DNA from: Mageeibacillus sp. UBA5770
Lineage (GTDB): Bacteria > Bacillota_A > Clostridia > Saccharofermentanales > Saccharofermentanaceae
Direction of reading: 5' to 3'
Assembly (NCBI GenBank): GCA_002418705.1
Contig: DIEQ01000081.1
Coordinates: 1 to 45,279, forward strand
DNA length: 45,279 nt
Shown here: positions 7,860-16,531 of the stretch, one piece after another
Layout: the number at the start of each line of letters is the position of its first letter
How positions within the stretch are numbered: the stretch's first letter is position 1
Program-made: the position numbers and the translations under genes
The notes under the pieces: generated by a model
Database searches by the model: none
Told to the model about the DNA's origin: nothing
What the model saw: the letters and a program-made list of their open reading frames with translations, nothing else

Positions 7860-9434
7860 ATGAAATTATTTGACCGGCTGAAGAATTCCCTGAAATCGCC
7901 GGAGAAAATTACGCCTTTGCCGGCCTCGGAAATGCCTGGCGAGGGACAGGAAACAGCAGAGAGCCTATGGAACTCTCTTTGTGATAATCCGAATCAGGAA
8001 GACAAAATTCCCGCCCTGATTTCTATTTGTGAGAAGAAGGGCGGACCGTCGGCCGTATATGCAGCACTGAAGGAACTTTGCAGTATAAAAGGCAGCTGGC
8101 TGCCTGAAACATATCTTGGACGTATGGCATTGGAGCAGAAGGATTTTGATCAGGCGCGTGAATGGTATCAGCGCATACTCACAGCAGATAATCCGGAGAA
8201 CTATGCGCTTTTCATGATATCGGCCGATCTCGGTCGCTTCGGGTTTGCCGCCCGTATGCCGGAGCTCATTGAACCGGCATATGATGTCAACAGACACGAT
8301 GTGTATATAGGACTGAATTTGCTGCAGGCTTACCGGGAGATGCAGGATCCGCAGTCGGGATCAGAGCTTCTCCGACGAATTCAAAAGCACGACCGCCCCG
8401 ACATCCATGATTATCTCGAGGGATTTGCAGCGGACTTTGCTCAGATGAGCGGGGATATTCCGCCCGCTGCCGAACTGCCGGAATCCGAGCCTGCTTCACC
8501 GCTTGAGCAGGTAATCGAAGAAGCAGAACAGGACGTAACTTTGACAAGGCTGCCTCGTGCTGCGCAGATTGATATACCGGTCTGGATACGGGATGTGCCC
8601 GGCCTGATCGATATGATGCCTGCAGCAGCTGCCAGAAAACGCGTAGGAGTATATATGTATGCGGACACTTCCGCACAGGGGACTCCGGGTTATTTAAAGG
8701 ATGATACGGTCCGTCCGTCGGATCTTGCCGTCAGCCTGCCGCTTTTTATCGGTGAGCGCCTTCTTTTCACAACACATTATGCGCCGATCGCACTTTTTCC
8801 GATTTCCAGGGAAAAAGGCCCGCAGGCCGAGAATCTTGAACCGGACGTACAGAGCCTGTTTGCGCTGTGCACAAAGGAAGCACTTGATTTTATTATCACC
8901 GGGACCGTGTTCCGCGACGGAAATGTATACAGGGTACGATCGTGGATTCTTGATAAGGCCAAGCAAAGCGCCAGAATTGTTGCTAAGGACTTGCCGGCTC
9001 AGGACTTCGGTGAGCCTTTTAACAACATGATCAACGATATCATGCTTCTATTCTTTGACAAACGGTATGTGAAGCCTTCGGGACGTACGGATTTCCCGTA
9101 TGAGATTCCGACTCCCGACCTTGTTCCTGCGCAGCTTCAGGCCACTAGTTATCTTCTGTATCAGAGCCTCGTACAGCAGAAGATCTGCGATACGGCCATC
9201 CTGCCTGACGAAAAGAAAATGCTCGATACCTACGCATTCCTCTCCGGGACGGACCCCAAGAATCAAATGTATCTTATGATGCTCCTGTCCGGCATGAAAA
9301 ATGTGCGGCTGGCCGGTTCTAACCTGTATCAGTATTACCGTCACGTGCTGTTTGAAGTCGCGGAAAAGAACCGATACAGTAACTGCGTTAAGGCATCTCT
9401 CATGGAGATAAACTTCCTTCTCCAGGATCAGTAA
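7860..9434 (+). CDS. Uncharacterised TPR-like protein
   Basis: I do not recognise this 524-residue protein. It has no signal peptide or membrane helix, so it is probably cytoplasmic. Residues about 30-195 are helical with TPR-like spacing (for example YLGRMALEQKDFDQAREWYQRIL). A Pro/Glu-rich linker follows near 200-225. Residues about 260-400 alternate strands and helices, and the LDFIITGTVFRDGNVYRVRSW stretch resembles the nucleotide-free TolB/CsgG-like alpha-beta fold; this is a weak comparison by eye. The ATG at 7860 is chosen because TGGAGG lies 8 nt upstream; the frame is open back to 7818. It is a single-gene unit between a promoter at 7750 and a terminator at 9457. Confidence 0.85.
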   Translation: MKLFDRLKNSLKSPEKITPLPASEMPGEGQETAESLWNSLCDNPNQEDKIPALISICEKKGGPSAVYAALKELCSIKGSWLPETYLGRMALEQKDFDQAREWYQRILTADNPENYALFMISADLGRFGFAARMPELIEPAYDVNRHDVYIGLNLLQAYREMQDPQSGSELLRRIQKHDRPDIHDYLEGFAADFAQMSGDIPPAAELPESEPASPLEQVIEEAEQDVTLTRLPRAAQIDIPVWIRDVPGLIDMMPAAAARKRVGVYMYADTSAQGTPGYLKDDTVRPSDLAVSLPLFIGERLLFTTHYAPIALFPISREKGPQAENLEPDVQSLFALCTKEALDFIITGTVFRDGNVYRVRSWILDKAKQSARIVAKDLPAQDFGEPFNNMINDIMLLFFDKRYVKPSGRTDFPYEIPTPDLVPAQLQATSYLLYQSLVQQKICDTAILPDEKKMLDTYAFLSGTDPKNQMYLMMLLSGMKNVRLAGSNLYQYYRHVLFEVAEKNRYSNCVKASLMEINFLLQDQ

Positions 9435-9442
9435 AAGCGGTA

Positions 9443-9497
9443 CTCAAAAAAACACGCAGCGCCTCCTGACTATATGTAAGGAGGCGCTGTTTTAATA
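9443..9497. terminator. Bidirectional terminator between convergent genes
   Basis: CAGCGCCTCC (9457-9466) pairs with GGAGGCGCTG (9480-9489). A T-rich tail follows on the plus strand and an A-run precedes it, so it can also end aguB transcripts coming from the right. Confidence 0.88.
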
Positions 9498-9523
9498 TAG
9501 TTAATGGATTCGTGCCGTAATAT

Positions 9524-10399
9524 TCATATCCTGGTATGTCCGTCCATCGTCAGCAGCGTGCCATAAAGATCCGGACGTCTGTCCCGGAAAACACCCCAGC
9601 TTGTCCTGGCAAGGGCTACGGCATCGAGGTCAAATGTCGCAAGGCATATACCCGTTTGCTCTTCGTCGAGGCTTTCGACGATCTGTCCCCTTTCATCGGC
9701 TATAAAGGACGAACCGTAGAATCTTATGAACGAATCTTCTTCGTGCTCCGTACCAACGCGGTTCGATGCGATGACAGGCGTCAGATTGGCAGCGGCATGC
9801 CCCTGCATGGCTGTCTGCCAGTGGGCCCGGGAATTGATATCAGGCTCAAGCGGCTCGGATCCGATTGCAGTCGGGAAGAACAGGAGTTCAGCTCCTGCCA
9901 GGACAAGGCAGCGTGCCGTCTCGGGGAACCACTGATCCCAGCATATCCCGCAGCCAATCCTGCCATATGCAGTGTCCCATACCTTGAAGCCTGTGTCGCC
10001 GGGGTTAAAAAAGAACTTCTCCTGGTAACCGGCACCGTCGGGAATGTGCGATTTACGGTATATACCGAGCACTTCCCCGTCCGCATCAATCACAGCGAGG
10101 GAATTATAGAATGCATTGTTATCTCTCTCAAAAAAGCTGATCGGAAGCACTACCCTGTTCTCGCGGGCGATTGTGCAAAAGTGCGCGATGGCACGGTTCT
10201 CTTCGGCTCTGCGGGCGAGCTGGAAATGCTTTTCCAACGGCTTCTGGCAAAAATAAGGCGTCTCAAAAAGCTCCTGCAGCAGGATAATCTGAGCACCCCC
10301 GGCAGCAGCGTCAAGGACAAGCCTGGTTGCCCTTTCAATATTCTCGGACACATCGGACGTACAGGACATCTGCGTCGCTGCAACAGATACTTTTCGCAT
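9524..10399 (-). CDS. aguB: N-carbamoylputrescine amidase
   Basis: A 291-residue nitrilase-superfamily amidase that hydrolyses N-carbamoylputrescine to putrescine, CO2 and ammonia. The Glu-Lys-Cys triad is visible: E43 in LLQELFETPYF, K116 in YRKSHIPDG and C153 in GICWDQWFPE. These motifs, the length and the neighbouring agmatine deiminase gene identify AguB rather than another nitrilase. It lies 43 bp downstream of aguA on the same strand and shares its promoter. Together they make putrescine from agmatine in two steps. No agmatine/putrescine antiporter or carbamate kinase gene is seen nearby, so the role is probably polyamine synthesis rather than energy gain. Confidence 0.95.
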   Translation of the reverse strand: MRKVSVAATQMSCTSDVSENIERATRLVLDAAAGGAQIILLQELFETPYFCQKPLEKHFQLARRAEENRAIAHFCTIARENRVVLPISFFERDNNAFYNSLAVIDADGEVLGIYRKSHIPDGAGYQEKFFFNPGDTGFKVWDTAYGRIGCGICWDQWFPETARCLVLAGAELLFFPTAIGSEPLEPDINSRAHWQTAMQGHAAANLTPVIASNRVGTEHEEDSFIRFYGSSFIADERGQIVESLDEEQTGICLATFDLDAVALARTSWGVFRDRRPDLYGTLLTMDGHTRI

Positions 10400-10442
10400 G
10401 GGTCTACCTCGTTACTCTCTTTATGTAAACAATGACCGGGAG

Positions 10443-11432
10443 TCAGACGGCGGGCATCTGCTGTGTAATGCAGTGAATATTGCCGCCTCCGCGTATAATA
10501 TCCATTGTCATTACCTGCACGATCCTTCTCTCCGGGAAAATGGATTCGAGCTGTGATTTGGCAAGGGCATCGTATTCAGATAGGGCGCCCCCGAAGCCCG
10601 GCATCACAATGCCTCCGTTCACATATACAAAATTCACATAGCTTAACGTAAGCGGCTGTTCGTTTTCCATAGTCAGCGGCGGCTGTACGATACTTCGCAC
10701 GGCAAACCCTGCCTCTGTTACAACCCTGCGGGCTTCGTTGAGGCGATTGAAGTTTGGATCAGCCGGATCATCCGTATATGGAATCAACACCGTATTTTCA
10801 TCAAGAAAACAGGCGATATTGTCAATATGTCCGTCCGTCTCGTCGCCGTCAAGTCCTTCGGGAATATAAACGACACGTGTTACACCAAGTGTACTGCAAA
10901 GAACGGCCGAAATCTCTTCTTTGGACATCGAAGGGTTGCGATTCGGATTCAGGAGGCATTCCGCTGTCGTTAGAATCGTGTCCCTGCCATTGGTATGGAT
11001 GGATCCGCCCTCGAGAATCAGAGGGACCCGGTATTCAGGTACATCATATAAGCTGCATAGAAGTGTAGGAACGAGGCGGTCATGCTCGAAATTAGGATAT
11101 TTGCCGCCCCATGCGTTGAAGTCCCAGTGGACTCCGTGTAGCGTGCCGTCATCCCGGTTGATGACGAACGTGCATCCGTTATCACGCACCCAGCAGTCAT
11201 CATGCGCGACAACAGCGATATCAACGCCTGTTCCGCACAGCTCTCTGGCGGCCTGCTCCTGGTCAGGATTGACAAGCATAGTGACAGGCTCGAAAAATGA
11301 GATGGCGCGCGCAGTTTCGGCAAAGGCCCGGCGCGCTGCAGGCAGATTGTCCGCCCATACAGGATCCGGAACCGGCCACTCAATAAACATTCTTTGATGA
11401 GCTGCCCATTCCGGAGGCATTTTGAAGTTCAT
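10443..11432 (-). CDS. aguA: Agmatine deiminase
   Basis: A 329-residue guanidino-group-modifying enzyme that converts agmatine to N-carbamoylputrescine and ammonia. Seen motifs are the N-terminal MPPEWAAHQRMFIEWP, the DDCWVRDNG substrate loop, LEGGSIHTNG, DGDETDGHIDN and the C-terminal GGGNIHCITQQ, in which Cys about 321 is the catalytic nucleophile. The frame is open to 11489, but the ATG at 11432 starts the family's conserved N-terminus and has GGAGGG 7 nt upstream. It is the first gene of aguA-aguB. A TTGACA promoter and two 16-bp direct repeats lie upstream. Confidence 0.95.
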   Translation of the reverse strand: MNFKMPPEWAAHQRMFIEWPVPDPVWADNLPAARRAFAETARAISFFEPVTMLVNPDQEQAARELCGTGVDIAVVAHDDCWVRDNGCTFVINRDDGTLHGVHWDFNAWGGKYPNFEHDRLVPTLLCSLYDVPEYRVPLILEGGSIHTNGRDTILTTAECLLNPNRNPSMSKEEISAVLCSTLGVTRVVYIPEGLDGDETDGHIDNIACFLDENTVLIPYTDDPADPNFNRLNEARRVVTEAGFAVRSIVQPPLTMENEQPLTLSYVNFVYVNGGIVMPGFGGALSEYDALAKSQLESIFPERRIVQVMTMDIIRGGGNIHCITQQMPAV

Positions 11433-11504
11433 AAGATACCCTCCGTCAGAATAAAAATGGCCGGCTTCCACGACCGGGAAGCTGACCATACTGATCCTGC
11501 AATC

Positions 11505-11533
11505 ACATTACTTTGCCTGCGCAAAAATGTCAA
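11505..11533 (-). promoter_or_regulatory. aguAB promoter
   Basis: On the minus strand: TTGACA (11528-11533), 17-bp spacer, TAATGT (11505-11510). The -35 is perfect and the -10 is weak, which fits an activated promoter. Confidence 0.6.
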
Positions 11534-11563
11534 TAGTTTTGCATCGCTTGGCGATCCGAGGAC

Positions 11564-11612
11564 TGACCGAGTGAGAAAGGCATGTGCCCTTCCCAATGAC
11601 CGAGTGAGAAAG
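11564..11612. repeat. Two 16-bp direct repeats, possible activator sites
   Basis: TGACCGAGTGAGAAAG occurs at 11564-11579 and again at 11597-11612, identical and 33 bp apart (about three turns). They lie upstream of both the aguAB promoter (centres near -73 and -106) and the fructokinase promoter, so either gene could be the target. Confidence 0.6.
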
Positions 11613-11629
11613 CTGTGAGATCATTTTCC

Positions 11630-11668
11630 TGTTAACCGCTTGTCATACAACAAAAAACAGGCGATAAT
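11630..11668 (+). promoter_or_regulatory. Fructokinase promoter with LacI-type operator
   Basis: TTGTCA (11640-11645), 17-bp spacer, GATAAT (11663-11668). The -35 is inside the 16-bp site TGTTAACCGCTTGTCA (11630-11645), which matches two sites before the sugar importer operon and has the CG-centred AAnCGnTT core of LacI-family operators. Confidence 0.65.
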
Positions 11669-11753
11669 CTGATTGACAATACCTGTCCTAAAAGAAGAGA
11701 ATAGAAAAAAGGAAAAGACAGGCAAAATCTGAATTCGGAAAAGGAGCCGCAAT

Positions 11754-12725
11754 ATGAATAATAAAGATTACGATGTCGTATGTCTCGGAGAACTGCTTAT
11801 TGACTTTACCCCTTATGGAAAAAGCGAACAGGGGCATGACATTCTCGAAGCAAATCCCGGCGGAGGCCCTTGTAACGTCCTTTCCATGGTCGGACGTCTC
11901 GGTGGGCGTACAGCCTTTATCGGCAAAGTCGGAGATGATCATTTTGGACATTATCTGGAGGAGGTCGCCAGGGAACAGAATATAGACACACAGGGAGTTG
12001 TATTTGACAGCGGCTCGTTTACTACTCTTGCTTTTGTTCATCTTGACGAAACAGGTGACAGGAGCTTCAGCTTCGCCAGAAAGCCCGGCGCGGATATGAT
12101 GCTTATAGAAGACGAAGTACGTACGGATATTATTGATAAATCATATATTTTTCACTTTTCAACAGTTGCCATGAGCCGTGAACCGGCACGCACGACGATG
12201 CATTTTGCTGTCGAGTATGCAAAAAAAGCAGGCTGCCTCCTGTCCTTTGACCCGAATATCCGTCCTTTTCTGTGGGATGATCAGAATGAATCGATCGAGC
12301 AGATGAAATATGGTCTTGCCATGTGTGATATTTTAAAAATCTCAGAGGAAGAGCTTGTCCTCGCGACCGGTATTGAAGATATCGCTGAGGGCATTGAAGT
12401 CCTGCACAGGCAATATCCGAACATCCGCCTTTTCCTTGCGACGCTCGGTAAAAAGGGCTGCTATTACAAATTAGGTGACATAACCGGCATGCAGGGCACT
12501 TTCACAAATGTAAAAACCATTGATACGACAGGCGCCGGTGATACTTTCATTGGCTGCTGCCTGTACCGGATTGCCGAACATGGCGGACTTGACTTCACAC
12601 AGCATGAACTGACGGATGTAATCCGGTATTCCAATGCCGCAGCATCGCTCATCACAACCAGAAGAGGCGCGATGCGTGTAGAGCCTACTCCTGCAGAAAT
12701 AGAAGATCTCATGCAGAACGGCTGA
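11754..12725 (+). CDS. scrK: Fructokinase (PfkB/ribokinase family)
   Basis: A 323-residue cytoplasmic sugar kinase. The N-terminal CLGELLIDF and GGGPCNV motifs and the C-terminal DTTGAGDTFIGC, carrying the catalytic Asp and the anion hole, are the two PfkB signatures. Similarity to bacterial fructokinases and the location next to a GH32 enzyme and a sucrose phosphorylase make ATP-dependent fructose phosphorylation the likely reaction. AAGGAG precedes the ATG. It probably forms an operon with the GH32 gene 82 bp downstream, regulated by the operator at 11630. A different ketose or 2-keto-3-deoxygluconate substrate cannot be excluded from sequence alone. Confidence 0.88.
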   Translation: MNNKDYDVVCLGELLIDFTPYGKSEQGHDILEANPGGGPCNVLSMVGRLGGRTAFIGKVGDDHFGHYLEEVAREQNIDTQGVVFDSGSFTTLAFVHLDETGDRSFSFARKPGADMMLIEDEVRTDIIDKSYIFHFSTVAMSREPARTTMHFAVEYAKKAGCLLSFDPNIRPFLWDDQNESIEQMKYGLAMCDILKISEEELVLATGIEDIAEGIEVLHRQYPNIRLFLATLGKKGCYYKLGDITGMQGTFTNVKTIDTTGAGDTFIGCCLYRIAEHGGLDFTQHELTDVIRYSNAAASLITTRRGAMRVEPTPAEIEDLMQNG

Positions 12726-12807
12726 CCGTTTAAAAACTGCCGGCTTCAAGCAGCCGGCGAACAAGCAGGCGGAATAACTCTGCCGGGGGAAGCGGAGATT
12801 ATTTAGA

Positions 12808-14373
12808 ATGCAGAATATACTTATAAAAAACAAATATATATGGTTTCCTGTCCAGAAAGGCGCCGGCCGCGAGAAGGTTAATATTTACCTTGCAGGGGAG
12901 CCGGGCGATTCGACGGGGGGCGGCCCGGTTAAGATTTTTGAATTTGACCTGCCTGTTGTATCGGTGCGTGCTGACTTCTATGCCGCACTTTATGTCGGTC
13001 AATACATCGGCCGGACGATTACCGTTTCGGTTGATTTCCCTGCCGACGGCATCGGCTGTATTGAGTTTCACGATGAAGAACCGGCTCCGTTACAGGAATC
13101 CCGGCCGGAACTCCATTTCACTCCCGCGTCGGGCTGGGTCAATGATCCGAATGGACTTGTCTTACACGACGGCGTTTTTCACATGTATTACCAGTACAAT
13201 CCATATGATACAAAATGGGGCAACATGCACTGGGGACATGCCGTAAGTAAGGACCTTACACACTGGAAACAGGAAAACATAGTGATGTATCCTGATGAAC
13301 ACGGTGGGGTTTTTTCCGGCTGTGCATTGCCTGACAAAGACAATCTTACCGGCCACGGCTGGAATGCGATTCTTTATTTTTATACCGCGGCCGGCGGCTC
13401 TAACTTGTGGTCGGGCGACAAGAAGTTCACGCAGCGTCTTGCGTATAGTACAGATGCCGGCGCGACTCTGCAAAGGGACGAATTTTTTCAGCTTGATACG
13501 ATCGATCGTGAAAACCGTGACCCCAAAGTCTTCTATCATTCATGGACCCGGGCCTATATCATGGTTCTCTTTTTTGAAGACAATGATTTCGGGATTTTCC
13601 GGTCGCAGGATCTTAATAACTGGGAGCTTACCCAGCGCCTTACTCTCAAAGAGGCCTGGGAATGCCCGGACCTGTTCGAACTGCCTGTTGAGGGTTCAGA
13701 TGAGACCCTCTGGGTTTTCTGGGCGGCGGACGGGTATTATTACACCGGAACCTTTGACGGCTTCCGTTTTACACCTTCAGCTGAGATGAAGAATGCATAC
13801 GTCGGAACGACTGCATATGCAGCCCAGACATTTGCAGGTGTGCAGGGTCGGGTGATCAGTGTGTCATGGCTTCGCATCAGCCCGCCTGAAAAATCATATT
13901 CCGGTACATTCTCCATTCCGTCTGTCCTGTCCATGGTTAACCGGGGAGGGGACTTGCGGATGCGGCTTGCCTTGCCTGCTGAGTTTACGGGCAGGCGTAC
14001 TCAGCGCGCCGGTATAAAGATAACAGAATCCGGAAAGCATGAAGCTGCTGCTGTTTTAGATCAGCCTTATGAGCTATGCGTCGGGTTTTCCTCAGGAACG
14101 AGAGGATCAGCCGTCCTGTATTTCGGCGTTCAATCCCTTTTTATTAATTTCGAAAAGAAAACGATCGTCCTGGGAGAACAGGAAATTATTTTTGACAGCT
14201 TCGGAGCTTTGGACCTCGATATCATTGTTGATTACGACGTTATTGAACTTCGCGCACAGAACGACTCGCTTTATTATGTATATGCGAACCCCGCCGCAGC
14301 GCTGTCCGGTAATGTGTTTCTGGATCTGGAATTTCCCGGAGAGGCAGATATTGCCGTATATGATATCAAATAG
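12808..14373 (+). CDS. GH32 beta-fructosidase (sucrose/fructan hydrolase)
   Basis: A 521-residue glycoside hydrolase family 32 enzyme that releases fructose from sucrose, fructo-oligosaccharides or levan. The three catalytic motifs are complete: WVNDPNG (nucleophile D113), RDP (D238, transition-state stabiliser) and ECPD (E285, acid/base). After the five-bladed propeller there is a C-terminal beta-sandwich (about 370-521). An unusual extra 100-residue N-terminal beta-rich domain precedes the propeller, as in some levanase-type enzymes. No signal peptide, so it acts on imported sugar. The ribosome binding site (GCGGAG) is rather far upstream. A small GC hairpin in the 82-bp gap from the fructokinase gene has no T-run, so both are probably cotranscribed. 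Confidence 0.9.
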   Translation: MQNILIKNKYIWFPVQKGAGREKVNIYLAGEPGDSTGGGPVKIFEFDLPVVSVRADFYAALYVGQYIGRTITVSVDFPADGIGCIEFHDEEPAPLQESRPELHFTPASGWVNDPNGLVLHDGVFHMYYQYNPYDTKWGNMHWGHAVSKDLTHWKQENIVMYPDEHGGVFSGCALPDKDNLTGHGWNAILYFYTAAGGSNLWSGDKKFTQRLAYSTDAGATLQRDEFFQLDTIDRENRDPKVFYHSWTRAYIMVLFFEDNDFGIFRSQDLNNWELTQRLTLKEAWECPDLFELPVEGSDETLWVFWAADGYYYTGTFDGFRFTPSAEMKNAYVGTTAYAAQTFAGVQGRVISVSWLRISPPEKSYSGTFSIPSVLSMVNRGGDLRMRLALPAEFTGRRTQRAGIKITESGKHEAAAVLDQPYELCVGFSSGTRGSAVLYFGVQSLFINFEKKTIVLGEQEIIFDSFGALDLDIIVDYDVIELRAQNDSLYYVYANPAAALSGNVFLDLEFPGEADIAVYDIK

Positions 14374-14434
14374 AAAAACAGTTTTCTGATACTTCACTTG
14401 CTTTCGGGCAATTACATCTCATATGTTATTTATC

Positions 14435-14473
14435 GGCGGACACAGCACTGACAAAGTGCTGTCCGCCTTTTTT
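14435..14473 (+). terminator. Terminator after the GH32 gene
   Basis: GGCGGACA plus GCAC pair with GTGCTGTCCGCC, with a 2-nt bulge, followed by TTTTTT. Confidence 0.88.
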
Positions 14474-14494
14474 ATTGAAATTTCAACAAATAAA

Positions 14495-14510
14495 TGACAA
14501 GCGGTTGACA
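14495..14510 (+). promoter_or_regulatory. LacI-type operator, distal site
   Basis: TGACAAGCGGTTGACA is a CG-centred imperfect palindrome matching the sites at 11630 and 14702. It contains a TTGACA, but no good -10 lies at the right distance, so it looks like an auxiliary looping site. Confidence 0.55.
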
Positions 14511-14701
14511 TATATAAGTGATTAATAAGGGCCGGACATCCAAAACCAATGATATCAATACGTTCGAAAGGCGCCGGAAGGTTCAACACATAGCACAAGA
14601 GAGGGAGACCTTTGTTGTGTAAATATGGGAGTATGTCAACTTCGGCACCCGGCTTTTGGATAAAATGCCTACGAAATCCGGGAATGTTAAAGAAATTTTT
14701 A

Positions 14702-14740
14702 TGACAACCGCTTGACATGTTATAAAAGTAAGTCTATATT
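14702..14740 (+). promoter_or_regulatory. Sugar importer promoter with overlapping LacI-type operator
   Basis: TTGACA (14712-14717), 17-bp spacer, TATATT (14735-14740). The operator TGACAACCGCTTGACA (14702-14717) covers the -35. Confidence 0.72.
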
Positions 14741-14861
14741 GTAAATGAAGAAAAGAAACGCACATTGTTCAGTTTATCCGGTCAGTCCTTATCCAACACG
14801 GTAACCCAACCCAGATCAAAGACAATGAACAATTTCTTTGAAAAGCACAAGGAGGAAAAAC

Positions 14862-16427
14862 ATGAAAAGTTTCAAGAAAATCGCAGCCCTTCTGGTCGCA
14901 GCGACAACGGCACTGACACTTGTTGCCGGATGCACCAACTCAAACGCCACGAAGGTAACAACAACAGCTGCACCCGCAGACGGAACATCAGCAGATGCTA
15001 CAGCTGCAACGACCAAAGCCCCCGTTGACGGGAAGTTCGATTTTTATATTTTCAACACAAAGGGTGAGAATGCCGACGCCCTGCAGGCAGCGGTAGACGC
15101 TTATTCCGCAGAAACCGGACAAAGCATCAAGGTATTCTCTCTCGGTTCCGGAACGAACAGCGACGACGCCCTTAATACAGAAATGAATTCATCCAATATG
15201 CCTACTATCTTCTCAATCATGAACCTTCAGGCACTTAAAGGATGGGTTGAAGGCGGATACGCACTTGACCTCAGTCAAGCGGCTGATCCGGATTTCAAGG
15301 CTATGGCAGATGCCATTCCTTCAAACCTCTATCTGACCAATGACAGCGTAACCAACTATGGCATCCCTTATAATGTAGAAGGTTATGGATACGTCGTTGA
15401 CAAGCTTATGCTGGCCGATCTTTTCGGTGCTGACAACGTTGATTCCGTCCTTGCCGATATCAAGACCGCAACCTATGCCGAGTGGGAAGCTTTGGTCCTT
15501 GCTGTGGATGCTTACATTCAGTCCGGCACGGCCGCATCCGTAACACTCAGCGGCAACGCCCATGCACTTGCTGCAGCAAAGGGTGAGCTTGCTTCCAAGC
15601 TGACCGGTGTATTTGCAACAGCCGGATCACAGACATGGACCTATGGCGATCACTTCCTCAATGTTGCCATTGATGCTGTTTTTGCAGATGCTTCTGCTGC
15701 CGCAAATGCAACGCCTGAACAACTTGATTCCCTCAAGGGTCCGTTGCTTGCTTATGCAAAGGCACTTGACCTGAAGACCTCCCATGCAGCAGGAACCGAC
15801 GCAGCCCTGCCTCGCGGACCTGAATTCATCAATACAACAACCGCCAGCTACGATGCTTCCGTACAGCTCCTTGCAGATCACAAGGCTTTATTCCTCAAGC
15901 AGGGCAACTGGGTATACGGCAACATTGAGAAGGTTAATGCAGAAATCGTCAAGACACTTACCTTCCTTCCTGTAAAAATGCCTTTCACAGCAGATGACAT
16001 TAAGGCTTCAGGTCTTACAGTCGAGAAGATGTCGCAGTCCATTCCCGTATTCGTTCCGAACTATTATGCGATCAACGCAAAGAGCTCTGCAGAAGAGCAG
16101 CAGAAGGCTGAAGCTTTCCTTGTATGGCTCAACACTTCTGATGCAGGAAAGAAATTCGTTGTCGAAGACATGGCTTTCATTCCTTACAATGCAGATCCCG
16201 CAACAACAACACTTCCTAACAGCCTTGGACAGTCCATCCTTGAGTACCTTGCTACCGGCGATACCATAACGAATGCCTATGCCGGTGCTCCTGCCAACTG
16301 GGCCGGTGCAACCGTAGGCCTTAAGGTTATGGAGAGCTATCTGACCAAGGAAACATGGACGGATGCCGACTATGAAGCTATTGCTAACTATGCTATTGAC
16401 CAGTGGAAAACGATGGCCGCTTCCTGA
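14862..16427 (+). CDS. Sugar ABC transporter, substrate-binding lipoprotein
   Basis: A 521-residue family 1 extracellular solute-binding protein. The signal peptide ends at a lipobox (LVAGC, Cys about 24), followed by a Thr/Ala-rich tether to about residue 55 and a two-lobed binding domain. SDAGKKFV near the C-terminus is typical for the family. It begins an operon with two MalF/MalG-type permeases and three sugar-splitting enzymes, so the ligand is probably sucrose or a related alpha-glucoside. The ATG at 14862 has AAGGAGG 6 nt upstream; the frame extends 8 codons further to a TTG without support. A stem-loop without a T-run follows the gene. Confidence 0.92.
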   Translation: MKSFKKIAALLVAATTALTLVAGCTNSNATKVTTTAAPADGTSADATAATTKAPVDGKFDFYIFNTKGENADALQAAVDAYSAETGQSIKVFSLGSGTNSDDALNTEMNSSNMPTIFSIMNLQALKGWVEGGYALDLSQAADPDFKAMADAIPSNLYLTNDSVTNYGIPYNVEGYGYVVDKLMLADLFGADNVDSVLADIKTATYAEWEALVLAVDAYIQSGTAASVTLSGNAHALAAAKGELASKLTGVFATAGSQTWTYGDHFLNVAIDAVFADASAAANATPEQLDSLKGPLLAYAKALDLKTSHAAGTDAALPRGPEFINTTTASYDASVQLLADHKALFLKQGNWVYGNIEKVNAEIVKTLTFLPVKMPFTADDIKASGLTVEKMSQSIPVFVPNYYAINAKSSAEEQQKAEAFLVWLNTSDAGKKFVVEDMAFIPYNADPATTTLPNSLGQSILEYLATGDTITNAYAGAPANWAGATVGLKVMESYLTKETWTDADYEAIANYAIDQWKTMAAS

Positions 16428-16464
16428 TATCACTCTAATCAGGAGACCGGAGCAGAATTGAAGA

Positions 16465-16496
16465 CTGTGGGGGGCGCAAGTAAGCGTTCCCCACAG
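16465..16496 (+). other. Intercistronic stem-loop after the binding-protein gene
   Basis: CTGTGGGG and CG (16465-16476) pair with CG and CCCCACAG (16485-16496). There is no T-run, so it more likely protects the upstream mRNA end than terminates, keeping binding protein more abundant than permeases. Confidence 0.6.
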
Positions 16497-16531
16497 CTAT
16501 ATTCACACTCTGCATTGTGTGGAGGTTCACC

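Larger units (their letters stand above)
14374..14861 (+). other. Control region of the sugar importer operon
   Basis: This 488-bp gap holds the GH32 terminator, two near-identical LacI-type operators 207 bp apart (about 20 turns) and the importer promoter. The stretch between the operators (about 14515-14700) has no open frame that looks like a gene. Confidence 0.6.

Noticed and set aside
9536..10435. A 299-codon plus-strand frame antisense to aguB
   Set aside because: aguB shows a complete catalytic triad and family motifs on the minus strand; the antisense frame is a shadow of its codon usage.
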